A stretch of 64,000 bases of DNA from Paraspadella gotoi (GCA_051294375.1 CM119263.1:9912432-9976431), one strand, 5' to 3'. Numbered from the stretch's first letter, positions 13,884 to 24,935 are shown. The notes: generated by a model not told the origin, from the letters alone. Translations and numbers: made by a program.

Positions 13884-14032
13884 CTGGGCGTGATGGGAGA
13901 ATAGTGGCATAAAGACGTTGCAAAGAAGCTGTTCCATCATTAGCAAACAATGGCCGTTCAAAACGCCGTAGTCTAAATATGCTGGCATTGCTTGATTAGC
14001 TTCTTGTACAGTTGGAAATGTTGGAATAATTC
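13884..14032 (-). CDS. DNAH10: Dynein heavy chain (DNAH10 type) exon 4
   Basis: 149-nt exon encoding IIPTFPTVQEANQAMPAY and then LDYGVLNGHCLLMMEQLL, a conserved segment of the axonemal dynein N-terminal tail. The acceptor is aaaag at 14033 and the donor is CAG/GTTTGT at 13883. It begins with two bases that complete the codon split by exon 3 and ends in phase 0, matching both neighbours. It is flanked by repeat DNA on both sides. Confidence 0.82.
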
Positions 14033-14123
14033 CTTTTAAAAAGTAATAAATATTAGAACTTTTTCGTCAAAGTAATTTCCTTCTATTTTTATACTGTCTT
14101 TTCCTTCGCCAAAATACGATATA

Positions 14124-14657
14124 CATGGTGACAATTTTACAAGCGCCGTTAGAAATATGCTGTCATTTGCAAACCAGTGGTTATTTCATTAATTTTAAAA
14201 ATTAGTTGAGTAGAAAATACTAAAACTATTTATGTGTTAAAATTTTATATTGATCAGTTAAGATATGCCTTGACAATGAGTGCAGAAAGTTGGCTTGTCA
14301 AATCGGGTTTCATTTTCCAACTCACTTTTATTAAATTTTTTTTTTCAACTTTTAGCACATTTTTAAACAAAGTATTTATTAAAATATTAACAATATTAAT
14401 ATCCTCAGAAAGCCCTTAAAAATATAAAGAGATTAATATACTTACGAATGCTCTAACATAAAAAGTAAGCTGCTCAGCCTTTGTTGAGTGTCAAAAGTGA
14501 ATTATTTAAAATTTTAAATCTTTTTTCAAAATATATGACCTGTTTAAATTATTATAACAAAAAATATTATTATTTATATAAGTATCATGAAAGAGCCTGA
14601 GAAAAATAGATTTAAGATAACCAAATTTCTACCGGCGTTTGTAAAATTGTCACCATG
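14124..14657. mobile_element. TA-flanked MITE (Tc1/mariner-like), 534 bp
   Basis: Terminal inverted repeats CATGGTGACAATTTTACAA at the left and TTGTAAAATTGTCACCATG at the right, each extending toward a cgccg-tagaaat segment. It is flanked by TA on both sides (14122-14123 and 14658-14659). There is no transposase. Related sequence lies at 54285-54875, where the two halves are rearranged. It sits upstream of dynein exon 4 inside intron 3. Confidence 0.7.
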
Positions 14658-15054
14658 TATGTAGTCTCTAGATTAACTTTTCATTTTTCTTTTTTTTTCC
14701 AAATGAACATTTGACAATTATAGATCGTAGAGAGATGGAAAATATTAAACATGAGAACCTGAAAGACAGAGCAGGCCTACGAATCTACTCACCACAGAAC
14801 CGTTTTGCAAGTCAGTTAACCTGACTCAGGTAAACAATTTCATATCATTGAGTTACCTAACTACACTACATAAAAAAGTTCTTACTCTGTCTCAAATACG
14901 CGAATATATCTAGGTGGACTGTAAAAAAAAATCTATGGTAAATGAACCTCTTTTAAAGAGCAATCGGTCGGTGCACAAAAAATTTAAATCGGTAGAGCCA
15001 GTGAAATATAGCAACTGTGGAAGACGATGCCGCGAGCAGTTTAGCGTCCGTTGC

Positions 15055-15240
15055 ACACAAGGTCCCGAACTTCGGATCGGGCTGTAGTCCGACACTACAG
15101 GTGGGTTAGACGCCCCGTCCCGCTTTTACTTGTGTGAATCAGCAGGGCGCGAACCCGAGTCCTTTGGGTTGGGAGGACATCGTGCTACCTCCGGCGCCAT
15201 AGGTGCTGCTGATTCTCGGACGAGTAGCAGGGTATGAAAT
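15055..15240 (-). repeat. SINE-A, diverged copy
   Basis: On the minus strand, box A TGGCGCCGGAGG is followed 44 nt later by box B GGGTTCGCGCCC, which is closer to the polymerase III consensus than in other SINE-A copies. The body gggacggggcgtctaaccc and the tail gatccgaagttcggg follow. It is older or from a different subfamily than the copies at 24.5-26.8 kb. Confidence 0.65.
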
Positions 15241-15419
15241 ACTACCGCTACACAACACTTTAAAATAAAAGTTTTGTAATGAAAATTTAAATCGTTTTAT
15301 TAAAATAATAATTATAATAATAAGAATTTAAGAGAACGCAAAAATTGACCAAGCAAAATACATTTTTTTACTTTTAAAAGAATTTTTAAAATTTTTAAAA
15401 AAATATTTTGGGTTATTTT

Positions 15420-15605
15420 ACCGACCGGGGTTAGGGAGGGGTGAGGGTTAAGGGTGGTTTCAGGTTAGGGGTAGTTAGGGTGAAGAGGGTTTAGGTTTAG
15501 GGTAATTCGGTAATATTTTTTTTTAAATGTTTTTTTTTTAAAAATAAGTATTTTTAAGTAGTTTTTCAAAAGCCGCCAAAACCGCGGTCGGCGAAAGTAA
15601 AATTT
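15420..15605. repeat. Telomere-like G-rich tract with cgaccg flanks (repeat H)
   Basis: Degenerate ggttaggg/ggtgaggg units bounded by accgaccgggg on the left and aaccgcggtcggcgaaag on the right. Related blocks occur at 49670-49780, 50394-50460 and 51890-51985. The repeated cgaccg boundary marks a dispersed element rather than a true telomere. Confidence 0.6.
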
Positions 15606-15935
15606 AGGCGCTCTACATTCTCCAGCATGCTTTGGAGGCTGTTGTAATGGTTGTGTAATGTGTATGTAGCAAGCCTTGGAAATTGATGTGACATACTTTA
15701 ACTAATAAATCTGAGTGGACGGTAAAACCATTTATACTTTTGAGGAAATCAATGATCTCGTCAAAGCTATGTCAGAAATCATTCAAGCGAGGGTAGCGCA
15801 AAGGGTGTTGGAACTATTTTGTTGGAATTGCGGCAAACATCTTTTTTTTAGGCCCACCCATATTATGCCAGATATAAATTAAGCTACGATGATTTTGAAA
15901 ATCTTTTGGCACAGGATAGGGAAGGGTGTGGTTAG

Positions 15936-18080
15936 TAGAGCGTAGTGAAAGTTACGTACGGAAATTCTAAGTCAATTTGAACAACATACCATCAGTGAAC
16001 ATTAATTTGTAAAAAAAATTAATTTTAAGTTTTTTAATTTTCGCAGTAGGCTATATTTATATATAGTACTATCCTTATAAAATCGAAAAATTTCAAAATA
16101 GGCTTTTCTTAATTTTAATTGCAGATTTGAATTCCTCATCAAAAGTTGATAAAAGAAAATATAAATCATTTTTAAAAATTCTTTCATTAAGTGGGTTAAA
16201 AATTAAAAAAACTATATTAAATATATAAAAAATTAATTTTCAGTTTAAAATATAGCTTTTTTTAAATTTTGACCCACTTAATGAAGGAATTTTTCAAAAA
16301 GAGTTATATTTTTTTTCATCAACTTTTTATGACGAATCCAAATCTGAAAAAAAATCTTAGAAAAAACTGTTTTGAAATTTTAACATTTATTGGATTAGTA
16401 CTAGTGGCAGTGATTTCTATCGAGGAATTCAGCAAAAAAACCACTTTTTGCAATATTGCTAGAATATTACCTACAAAATTAATTAAATTTGAACCCGAAG
16501 ACAAAGTGGGCTAGACAACGGATTAATTGAAATCATCTGCAGCATTTTCTAATCAAGAATCAATATCATTTTTGCTACTTTTAATAAAAAAAATTATGTC
16601 CATTTTTGTCCATTTTGACTTTTGTCTTGAGATTTGAATGACAAGATGGTTTGAGAAAATTTTTTTATTTCGGTTTTCGGGTCCTTTTTATCTTCCTTAC
16701 CTCTGAGTCAGTTGATATTCAATTGAAAAAATATTGTTTGCCTTTGAATTAATTTTAAAATTGACTAGTCAAAAACTCACATTTTTAGTTTTTATATTAC
16801 ATTTGTTAAACAAAAATAGTTAGATTTACTTACAATTCTAGGCAAATATTCCTATTCAACTGAGCTTCCAACGCCTAAAAAATTATGGCAAAATATTCAA
16901 TACTTTGGCTGTAAAAGAAATTTTAAGCCGACTTTTAATTTGTGAGGTTTTGTGAGGTGCATTTTTTTTAAACTAAAACTCGTTTTTAACTAATTTTATA
17001 GTTTCATCAGATGAGAAACACACTAATGTTCAAGTTTTTAAAAAAAAACCGCATTTCTTTTGTCATAGGGAGCTTCAGGACATTTTTTTCTCCCAATCGA
17101 CACGTTTTTGCGGAAAAAATTTCCGCAAAAATCTGTCGATTTTTTAAATCTGCTAGGCAACCAAACTTCCGCTAAAATCTTGCACTACCCTCTTTTTTTT
17201 CTTACAATACATTTGAAAGATTTGAAAAATTAATGAGAAGGAGAAAAAGATAAGAGAAGCAAAGTATGGGTGAAAAAAAAATGGGAAGGGAGAGGGAGAA
17301 CAAGTGGAAAAAAAATATTATATGAGGAGAAGAGGGAGAACGAGAATGATTAAGAGAAAAAAAAAAGAAAGAAGGAAGAAAGAGAATCAGAGAGGGAGAG
17401 AAAAGCAGAGATAGAGCGGAAGGGAAATAAAGGTAAAGGAAGAAAGAATGGATGACACAGATAATTATGAGGAGAGAAAAGTAAGAGAAAGGGAGGAAGA
17501 CAGAGAGAAAGAGAGAGGGACAGAGAGAAAGTCAAAAGAGAAAAGTAAATAAGAAAAGGAGTAGAAAAAAAGGAAAAAAGTTTTATACTATAGCATGCCG
17601 TTTTTTTGCCTAAGCAGTACTTTATCTAAAATACGTGACAGATCTTACGTGCAATTTAATCTCTAAAAGTTGGTCTAACCATGAAAAATCGTTTTTAATG
17701 TCTTCTTAATTAAGGATGATACCGTATTTGGAATGATCGTCGTAAAAGAATCATGTCTTACCGTATTTTGAAAGCATAGAAATTCACCCAGTGACTTCTA
17801 TGTTATAAAGAGAAGATAACTATAACCAACCGTTTTTTTAAATAAAGGGTGTTTCATATTTATCAGTGGGAAAAAAGAAATAATAGTTAGTAAAGTTCCA
17901 AATTCATCGTTGAAAATACCCAAATAGAAATCACTGCCTAGTATAAATATGGCCTACTGCGTAAATTGTAAAATTTATTATAAATTTTTTTTTATACATA
18001 AATGTTCATTAGTATAATGTTGTTCGTTCTCACTTTTAGAATTTTAATAAAGTTAAATTTAGAAATTTTACTACGCCTTA
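15936..18080. mobile_element. hAT-like foldback MITE, copy 1, split by a nested element
   Basis: Ends TAGAGCGTAGT and ACTACGCCTTA are flanked by a perfect 8-bp duplication GTGGTTAG (15928-15935 and 18081-18088). Without the nested 16406-17938 element it is about 612 bp, most of it one imperfect inverted repeat centred near 16230. It lies in a palindromic host context, ggatagggaagggtgtggtta on one side and taaccacgcccttccctatcc on the other. Confidence 0.75.
16406..17938. mobile_element. Nested TIR element P (1.53 kb) with GA-rich tract
   Basis: Inverted termini GGCAGTGATTTCTAT and ATAGAAATCACTGCC (15 bp, perfect) are flanked by a 4-bp duplication TAGT (16402-16405 and 17939-17942). It interrupts the foldback MITE exactly where intact copies read tagtactagtataaat. 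The interior has a 370-bp polypurine tract (17210-17580) and no convincing ORF. Truncated relatives lie at 12173-13262 and 34259-34665. Confidence 0.72.
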
Positions 18081-18365
18081 GTGGTTAGTAACCACGCCCT
18101 TCCCTATCCACATACAAAATTTTAAGTTAATCAAACAAGCCAATCGCGAGTAATTTGAGTTAAGCAGATCCCGACTCTATAATTCACTTTGTCGGTCCGT
18201 CGGTCCACCCCCCCCAATCTTGACGGGCATTCACTTAGATCATGTCAGAACATCAAATTATGATAAATTATGCATGGTTTAATCCTTTCTTTTCATTGCG
18301 GTTTGGAATTTAGTGAAAACATTTTTTTAATTTTCATTACAAAACAACGATTATTTGCTTTTAAC

Positions 18366-18411
18366 AAAGCATACATGTTTCGGCTCTAGTGCAAGCCTTT
18401 ACCAGCACTTT
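18366..18411 (-). ncRNA. Hammerhead ribozyme-like motif, left arm (core damaged)
   Basis: Minus strand: stem I AAAGTG / TGCTTT, stem II GGCT / AGCC, intact GAAA, and a two-base-pair stem III (AC-AT-GT) followed by A at the cleavage position. The first core strand reads CTGGTAA instead of CTGATGA, so this copy is probably inactive. Confidence 0.55.
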
Positions 18412-18804
18412 TTTACATTGTGAAATATGTGAGTGAAAAATCAATAAAGAAGAGAGAGAGAGAGAGCTCTTTCTTAATTCGATTTTTCTTTATCTTTCAC
18501 TTATCTATCCCTCACCTTCTATTCAATATCTATTTTCAAATTTACTTTACTAAAACAATTTTTAGGCAATTTATTTATTTCAAAAGTGTTAACAGTCAAG
18601 TTTTCATTGTTGTACATTGTTCAAATGCTCCCTCTCTCTCTTTGACCAAATTTCACTTCTTTTCACAACTTACTCAATCTGGCCTAATCTCAAATCTGTC
18701 CTCATCTCTAACCACTGTCCTTTATCAATCCTTTGTTGGAAACTTTAAATTTTTCTTTTTCTCTCTCTTTATTGATTTTTCACTCACATATTTTACAATG
18801 TAAA

Positions 18805-18850
18805 AAAGCGCTGATGAAGGCTTGCACTAGAGCCAAAACATGTCTGCTTT
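18805..18850 (+). ncRNA. Hammerhead ribozyme-like motif, right arm (one core change)
   Basis: AAAGCG, CTGATGA, A, stem II GGCT with its partner AGCC, AAAA, then AC-AT-GT, C and TGCTTT. Stem I pairs over 6 bp including one G-U. Stem III is 2 bp with a 2-nt loop, a form known from Penelope-like elements. The only core departure is AAAA where GAAA is required (G12 to A), which should abolish or reduce cleavage. Confidence 0.6.
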
Positions 18851-21239
18851 ATGTTAAATACAAAAAATCGTTTTGTAACAAAAATTAAAAAAATTGTTTT
18901 CTCTAAAGATAAATTATGCAAAAAAAATTATATCCGTCCATCCGTTCGTCCCCCCTTAGAAAAAAACTCCAATTACTCGTGATTGGGTGGTTGGATTGGA
19001 ATGAAATTTTGTGTGTAGGAAAGTGTGTGATGAATGTGCATACAAAGTTTCGATGGAATCGTTTGAGCGGAAATGAGTTTAAATGGAAAAAACATAAGTC
19101 GCATTTACTAAAATGTTTTTACTTATTTTAACCCATAATTACTCGAATTAATCATAATTGAATTAATAGATAGAGATGAAATTTTGTTTGCGGGTAGGAA
19201 AGTGTGTGAAGAATCTGGAAATAAGTTTAAATGGAAAAAACATAAATCACATTTACCTGAATCTTTATTATTTATGATTACTTATAAATGTTTTAATTAA
19301 TTAATTAATTATCGTAGGCAGATCCGACATCGTTTGCTCAAACTTTTTTTCCAATAATTTTCGAGGTTCTGAGAAGATACAAGATTTTGGGGTGTAACCG
19401 ACGGACCAATAAACTGACTTCAAGTAGGGGTAGCCCCACTCAATGAGGTGAGACAAAAATTTAGAATGATGACATGCTCAAACGAAAATTTATATATTTT
19501 CAAGTATACTTTCAATGGACAAAACATTTCTTATATGGCTCGAAACCCAAATAATTATTTTTTTAATATTTATTAAGATAGGAAAGCCAAAAATTTTTTT
19601 GGATAATTTTTTAAATTTTAAGACCAGATTCAGATAGCTCATAAAAAGTGGTCTACACAGTAGAGATCCTGATTATTATTATTATTAAGAAAGAAAAGAA
19701 AATCGCCGGTCGAATTATTGAAAAACCAATGCCCGCTAAGAAATTGTTTTGCTCCCTCTGTTCAAACGCCGGTCGCAAAACGTTACCTTATTTTTTTTTA
19801 ACCGTATTTACTTTACAAATGTAAACCAAATGAATTCCACTTTGTACAATTAGCCAATTCGATTTCATACGCTTTTCTGATTTCAATAATTTCAATAATT
19901 CAACCATTTTTATCTCGACCACCTCCACTACACAAAGTATAATTCTTTTTTAAATATTTTCATGGTGAGTCAAAAATAAGAACAAGTTTGAGCAAACAAT
20001 GTCGATCTGCCTACGATAATTAATAATTAATCGATTAATTAATTAATAAATTTATAATATGTAATATTAATTTTAAATTTATATTCAACTTATCATCATC
20101 ATGATGTCCTAAAATTGGTTAGGACAGTTATTAAATATGTTTTGTTTACATTTTATCAAAACAAACAAATATCCCTATTTTATTATGTCTCCTTCTCTCT
20201 CTCTCTCACTCACTCTCTCTCTCTCTCTCTTTTTATGCAATTGCGACGATCTTTATGCTTTTAAGAATTTTTAACTTGCATCATTTTTTCACATTAATTA
20301 ATTAATTAATAAAACATTTATTAGTAAATCATTAATATTAAAGATTCAAGTAAATGTGACTTATGTTTTTTCCATCTAAACTCATTTCCACTGGCACAAT
20401 TCCGTCAAAACTTTATATAATTATTATATATTAATAAATATTTAAAAGCTTCAGTGCAACAATCCAATGAACTAATTCAAAGATTACATTGAAAATCGAT
20501 TTAGTAGTAAAAGGAAAAAAAAAAATTTAAAGAGAACTAGAAGTTATAAAAATGTTCAATTTTGGCCCGCCTTACTAGATATTAGCCGGAACAGGTTGAA
20601 AACTAGAAGTTCTCTCAAATAAATAATGGTTAAGCGACTATAAATTATATGAAAATGAAATAATTTTAAAATTTTGCTTATCAATTTTTTTTATAGATTC
20701 TGATAGAGCTTTAAAAGTTAGATAAAGGTTATTAATACAACTTTTAAAATTTGTTGTTTTATTAATGAAAAATTTAAAAAAAAATAAAATTCAGCCAATA
20801 ATGATGATGATGATGATTTTTTAAGGTTTTTTATTTTAACCAATTTATTGTCAAAATTTGAAAAAAAATTATAAAATTTAACTTTTTAAGCTCTACAAGA
20901 ACCCGTTCTTAAAAAAATCAAATTTAAAAAAAAAAATTTTGTCATTTATTATATATTAATAAATATTTAAAAGCTTCAGTGCAACAACCCAATGAACAAT
21001 TCAAAAAGTTACATTGAAAACGATTAGAGTAGTAGAAGGAAAAAAGAAATTTTTTTGGGAGAACTAGAAGTTATAAAAGTGTTCAATTTGCCCCGCCTTA
21101 CTAGATATATTGCATGTGATTAAGCAATGTTATCGAATAATAATTTTACCAATTTTATGTATTTTGTAAGTATTTTAAGTATTTTTATTAAGTGAGTAAA
21201 TTAACAACTTTTATTCGCTAATTTTATCTCGGACTCTCT

Positions 21240-21770
21240 TCTCTCTGCAATTGCAACGATCATTATGCTCATTTTTCTGCTCTCTCTCTCTCTTCTTTCT
21301 TTGCAATTGCGATCATCCTTATGCTCATTTTTCTGCTCTCTTTCTCCTCTCTCTTTTCTCTCTCTCTCTTTGCAATTGCGACGATCTTATGCTCATTTTT
21401 CTGCTCTCTCTCTCTTTTGCAATGCAACGATCATTATGCTCATTTTTCTGTCTCTCTCTCTCTCTCTTTCTTCTTTGCAATTGCGATCATCCTTATGCTC
21501 ATTTTTCTGCTCTATCTCTTCTCTCTCTTCTCTCTTCCAATTGCGACGATCTTATGCTCATTTCTGCTTCTCTCTTTGCAATTGCAACGATCATTATGCT
21601 CATTTTTCTGCTCTCATCTCTCTCTCTCTTCTTCTGCAATTGCGATCATAACTTATGCTCATTTTTCTGCTCTCTTCTCTCTCTCTTGCAATTGCGACGA
21701 TCCTTATGCTCATTTTTCTGCTCTTCTCTCGTCCTCTCTCTCTCTTTGCAATTGCGAATCCTTATTCTTT
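21240..21770 (+). repeat. Minisatellite: CT-rich plus GCAATTGCGACGATC unit
   Basis: Ten or so units of roughly 45-60 bp. Each has ttgcaattgcgacgatcctt (or gcaacgatcat), atgctcatttttctgctc and a (CT)n stretch of variable length. It gives rise to overlapping 128-180-residue plus-strand ORFs in all three frames, which are artefacts of the repeat. Smaller versions lie at 20190-20260, 35040-35100 and 36125-36270. Confidence 0.85.
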
Positions 21771-22479
21771 AGGATTTTTTTAACTTGCATCATTTTTCTT
21801 CTTGCATCATTTTTCAACCTGCATATTTTTTTTAAATTGCATCATTTTTTCACATTAATATAATTAATTAAAAACATTTATTAGTAACATAATAAATAAA
21901 GATTCAAGTAAATGTGACTTATGTTTTTTCCATTTAAACTCATTTCCACTCGTACATTTCCACCGAAACTTTATATCAAGCATCGATACACATTTTTCTA
22001 CCCACACAAAAATTTGAACTCAATAAGTAAAAAATATTAGTAAATGCGACTTATGTTTTTCTCACTTACTCCTTTCCATTCCACACGATTCCGTCGAAAC
22101 TTTATATCCAGCTTAATCACACACTTTCCTACCCAAACAAAATTTCATTCATCAATCCAACCACAATCACTGTATTGGAGCTTTTTGCTAGTGGGACGGA
22201 TGGACGGATTGATGACTGATTAATTAAATTATGATTAATTAATTGACTAATTGATTAATTAACTGATTAATTATTTGATTTATTAATACATCCTGCATAT
22301 ACATTTAATATAAAAGGAAAAAGAATCATAATCAATTAGTGAACAGGTTTTTTTTCCATTTAAACTCATTTCCATCCAAAAGATTCCATCGAAACTTGGT
22401 TTCCTGTTCAATCACACACTTTTCCTACTCACATGTACAAAATTCAGGTCAATCGATAATTAAGTGTGAATAAGCTAAC

Positions 22480-22865
22480 TTGTCAACTTGCATAATTTAA
22501 TCAACTGCATAATTTGGTCAACAAGACATAATTTGGTTAACTGACATAATTTTGTCTATGACATAATGGTAACTGACATAATTTGGTCAACTGACATAAT
22601 TTGATCAATTAAGATAATTTGTCAACCGGCATAATTTGGTCAATTGGCATAATTTTATCAACTGGCCTAATTGGTCAACTGGCATAATTTGGTCAACATG
22701 TCATAAGAACAGGCATATTTGGTCAACAGCATAATTTGGTCAACTTGCAGAACTTGATCAACTTGCAGAACTTGATCACTGCAGAATTTGTCAACGGCAT
22801 AATTTGGTCAACTTAAGAATTTGGTCAACTGGCATATTTTGCAATTGCATAATTGGCAATCAATC
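22480..22865 (+). repeat. 18-bp tandem array (aactggcataatttggtc)
   Basis: About 20 imperfect units of the form aacTggcataatttggtc. The same array occurs inverted at 43130-43395 in another HINE-like copy and is absent from the copy at 34.8-37.6 kb, so array presence varies between copies. Confidence 0.85.
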
Positions 22866-23867
22866 AATCAATCTAGAGGAGATAATAAATAATATAAAAA
22901 TTCAAATAAATGTGCCTTTGTTTTCTAATTTGAACCTCTTTCCACTCCTATGACCATCAAAAAAATTTATATCCAGCTTTATCACATACTTTCCTACCCA
23001 CACACAAAATTCAATTTCGATTTATCTATCCAATTTTTAATAAACATAATAATTATGAGTAATTTAATAAAAATATTCAAAGTAAAATATGACTTTTGTT
23101 TTTTCCATTTATCTCATTTCACTCGCACGATTCCATAAACTTATATCCAGATCAATACACACTTCCAACCATCATACAAAATTTCAGTCAAGTGCCCTAT
23201 CCACTCATGAGCAATTGGCGTTCAAATAGTGAAATATATTTGTTTTTTTCCATTTAAACCCATTTCCACTCGCACGATCACATCGAAACTTCATATCCAT
23301 CTCGATCACACAGTTTCCTACCCACACACAAAATTTCATACCAATCCATCCATCCAATCACGAGTAATTGGAGTTTTTTGGCAAGGTGGGACGGACGGAC
23401 AGACAGACAGACAGACGGACATCATTTTTTTTGCATAATTTATCATAATTCGATGTTCTGACATGATATAAGTGTGTGCCCGATAATATTGAGGGGGCAG
23501 ACCGACGGACCGACAAAGTGAGTTATAGAGTCGGGATCTGCTGATAAGCAGATCCGTCTAAAAACCATAAAAAATCATCATCTTTTGATGATTTTATCAG
23601 TTTTCTATATTTTCACTTAGAAAACGTAAACATTTTTAAAAGCTGTAACTATATTTCTTGTTTATCTTTTTATGCTCTCTCGGAATCCATCCAAAAATTT
23701 GAGATTTAAAAAAAAGATTTATGTGAAAAAAAAAGTAATATTTAATGTATTAATCAAGACGTATAATGTAAAATTTTTTTTAAAATGATTGCCTAAATAT
23801 ATAGTCAAGACAACTCAAAAACTTTGCTAATAGTCGAAATTTTATATTATCCCCGGAGTTGGTCCCT

Positions 23868-23913
23868 ACTTCAAGAGCCGGAATTAGTTATAGGCAGATC
23901 CGGCTAAAAATGC
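23868..23913 (+). mobile_element. HINE-like 3' terminus remnant
   Basis: Solo right end: agccggaattagttataggc followed by agatccggctaaaaat. It matches the family's terminal half-hairpin and CTAAAAAT end, with nothing of the core upstream. Confidence 0.4.
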
Positions 23914-24516
23914 ACTTTTTCTATTTCAAAGTACTAACCAGTTTTATTTCTTAAAAAGTAAATGCATCGTCGTCCTGAAAGATGATCCGGTACTTGCCCT
24001 CGGCACAAATAAAGTCGAGTTTTTAAATATATTTCTTTGATTTTTCTAATTTCGTATTTCGGATTGGGTTCGCTGTGGGACATCGATCCTTTCGTCTTCC
24101 TTCCTTTTTTTTTTTCCTCGTGTTTTTCAACCGAGACCGCACTTTCGACCTATTTCAATGGTTTCGTTAATAATACAGTCCTGTGCAAAATAAAGAGGAC
24201 ACCCAAAAACATAAAAATAAATCCAGTTAGATTCTGATAAAATGAAAGATATTATATGTGAATAATATTTATTGAAAAAGGAACTATTGGTATAAATTTG
24301 GTTAATCCTGACTATCCGTTACGAAGCACTGATTTTTTTTTAAAAAGTAATTACTTAGTTACAACTACTAAGTACTCAAACAGAATGTTTGATAAAAAAA
24401 TTTAAGTATTTTTAACCTCTTGTGTTTAAAGTGCTGTAGCTCTGGAATGACAGGACCGATTTTTTTTTAAAGTTGAGTTTTTAAGATTTCCTCTTTCAAA
24501 AGTCCTTATTTCCCAT

Positions 24517-24935
24517 TGAAGAGACAGTAATTATTGTTATGTGTTAATGACAGAACCGTTCAATATAAGCAGTCCCTGAGCTTTGGATCAGGTTGTAACA
24601 CCGTGTTACAGGCGGGTTAAGCGCCCCGTCCCTCTTAACTGCTAGGCGGCCACCGGGCTAGAACCCCGGACCTTTGGGTTAGGAGGCGATTGACTTGCCT
24701 CTGGCACCAATGGCTGCTGATGAACGGTTGGTGGATTTTAGTCCACCATACATCCTCCCCTCCCGTAGGGAGAAGTCTGTTGCGTCTCTTCAGTGTATTG
24801 TTGTTGTTGGTGGAATGTTCGTCACCAAGTTGAGGCATGTTGCCTGATGTGTTGTTGTCGGAAAGTGCATCGCCAGGTTGAGGGATGTCGCCTGAAAGTG
24901 TTGTTGCTGCTGTTGTGTTTGGAAGTCAGGCTCAC
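24517..24935 (-). repeat. SINE-A, full-length copy with tail
   Basis: Minus strand: tggtggactaaaatccacca head, box A-like TGGTGCCAGAGG, a CTCCTAA loop and CCCAAAGGTCC. The T-arm-like CCGGG/GTTCTAG/CCCGG contains box B GGTTCTAGCCC. Then come the body ggacggggcgcttaaccc, the palindrome aacacggtgtt, and a tail with aacggttctgtcatt and caacaaca segments. A second copy follows directly at 24936. Confidence 0.75.

Larger units (their letters stand above)
18275..18907. mobile_element. Palindromic retroelement-like insert (Penelope/retrozyme-like) with 13-bp duplication
   Basis: It is flanked by perfect direct copies of GATAAATTATGCA (18262-18274 and 18908-18920). The arms, about 18310-18475 and 18741-18905, are imperfect inverted copies, and each carries a hammerhead-like motif. 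A much shorter relative sits at the same place in another HINE copy (30309-30439), again between GATAAATTATGCA copies. The 127-residue ORF through the centre crosses the palindrome and has no recognisable domain. Assignment to Penelope-like elements or retrozymes is inference from the ribozyme form and long palindrome. Confidence 0.6.
18166..19348 (-). mobile_element. HINE-like element copy 3, carrying the hammerhead insert
   Basis: Minus-strand element from gtttgagcaaacgatgtcggatctgcc at about 19348 down to ctctataattcactttgtcggtc at about 18175. The last half of its terminal hairpin is missing. Core monomers (cgatggaatcgtttgagcgg in plus orientation) occupy 18960-19260. The element is interrupted by the 633-bp insert 18275-18907. 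Confidence 0.65.
19981..23564 (+). mobile_element. HINE-like element copy 4 (3.6 kb)
   Basis: Left end AACAAGTTTGAGCAAACAAT, then gtcgatctgcc and aattaatt runs. Then comes a duplicated block with aaaagcttcagtgcaacaa (20440 and 20970), a CT/GCAATTGCGACGATC minisatellite (21240-21770), core monomers, an 18-bp array (22480-22865) and more core monomers. It ends in gtcgggatctgctgataagc/agatccgtctaaaaa at 23530-23564. It is collinear with 34843-37615. The flanks join up in the related empty site near 52545-52610, which supports both ends. Confidence 0.72.

Noticed and set aside
20191-20231. CT microsatellite as a CRISPR-like or regulatory array
   Set aside because: Simple dinucleotide repeat in a eukaryotic transposable element; no spacer structure.
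21251-21863. Overlapping 128-180-residue plus-strand ORFs rich in Ser, Leu and Phe
   Set aside because: All three frames are open because of the CT-rich minisatellite; the residues simply follow the repeat unit.
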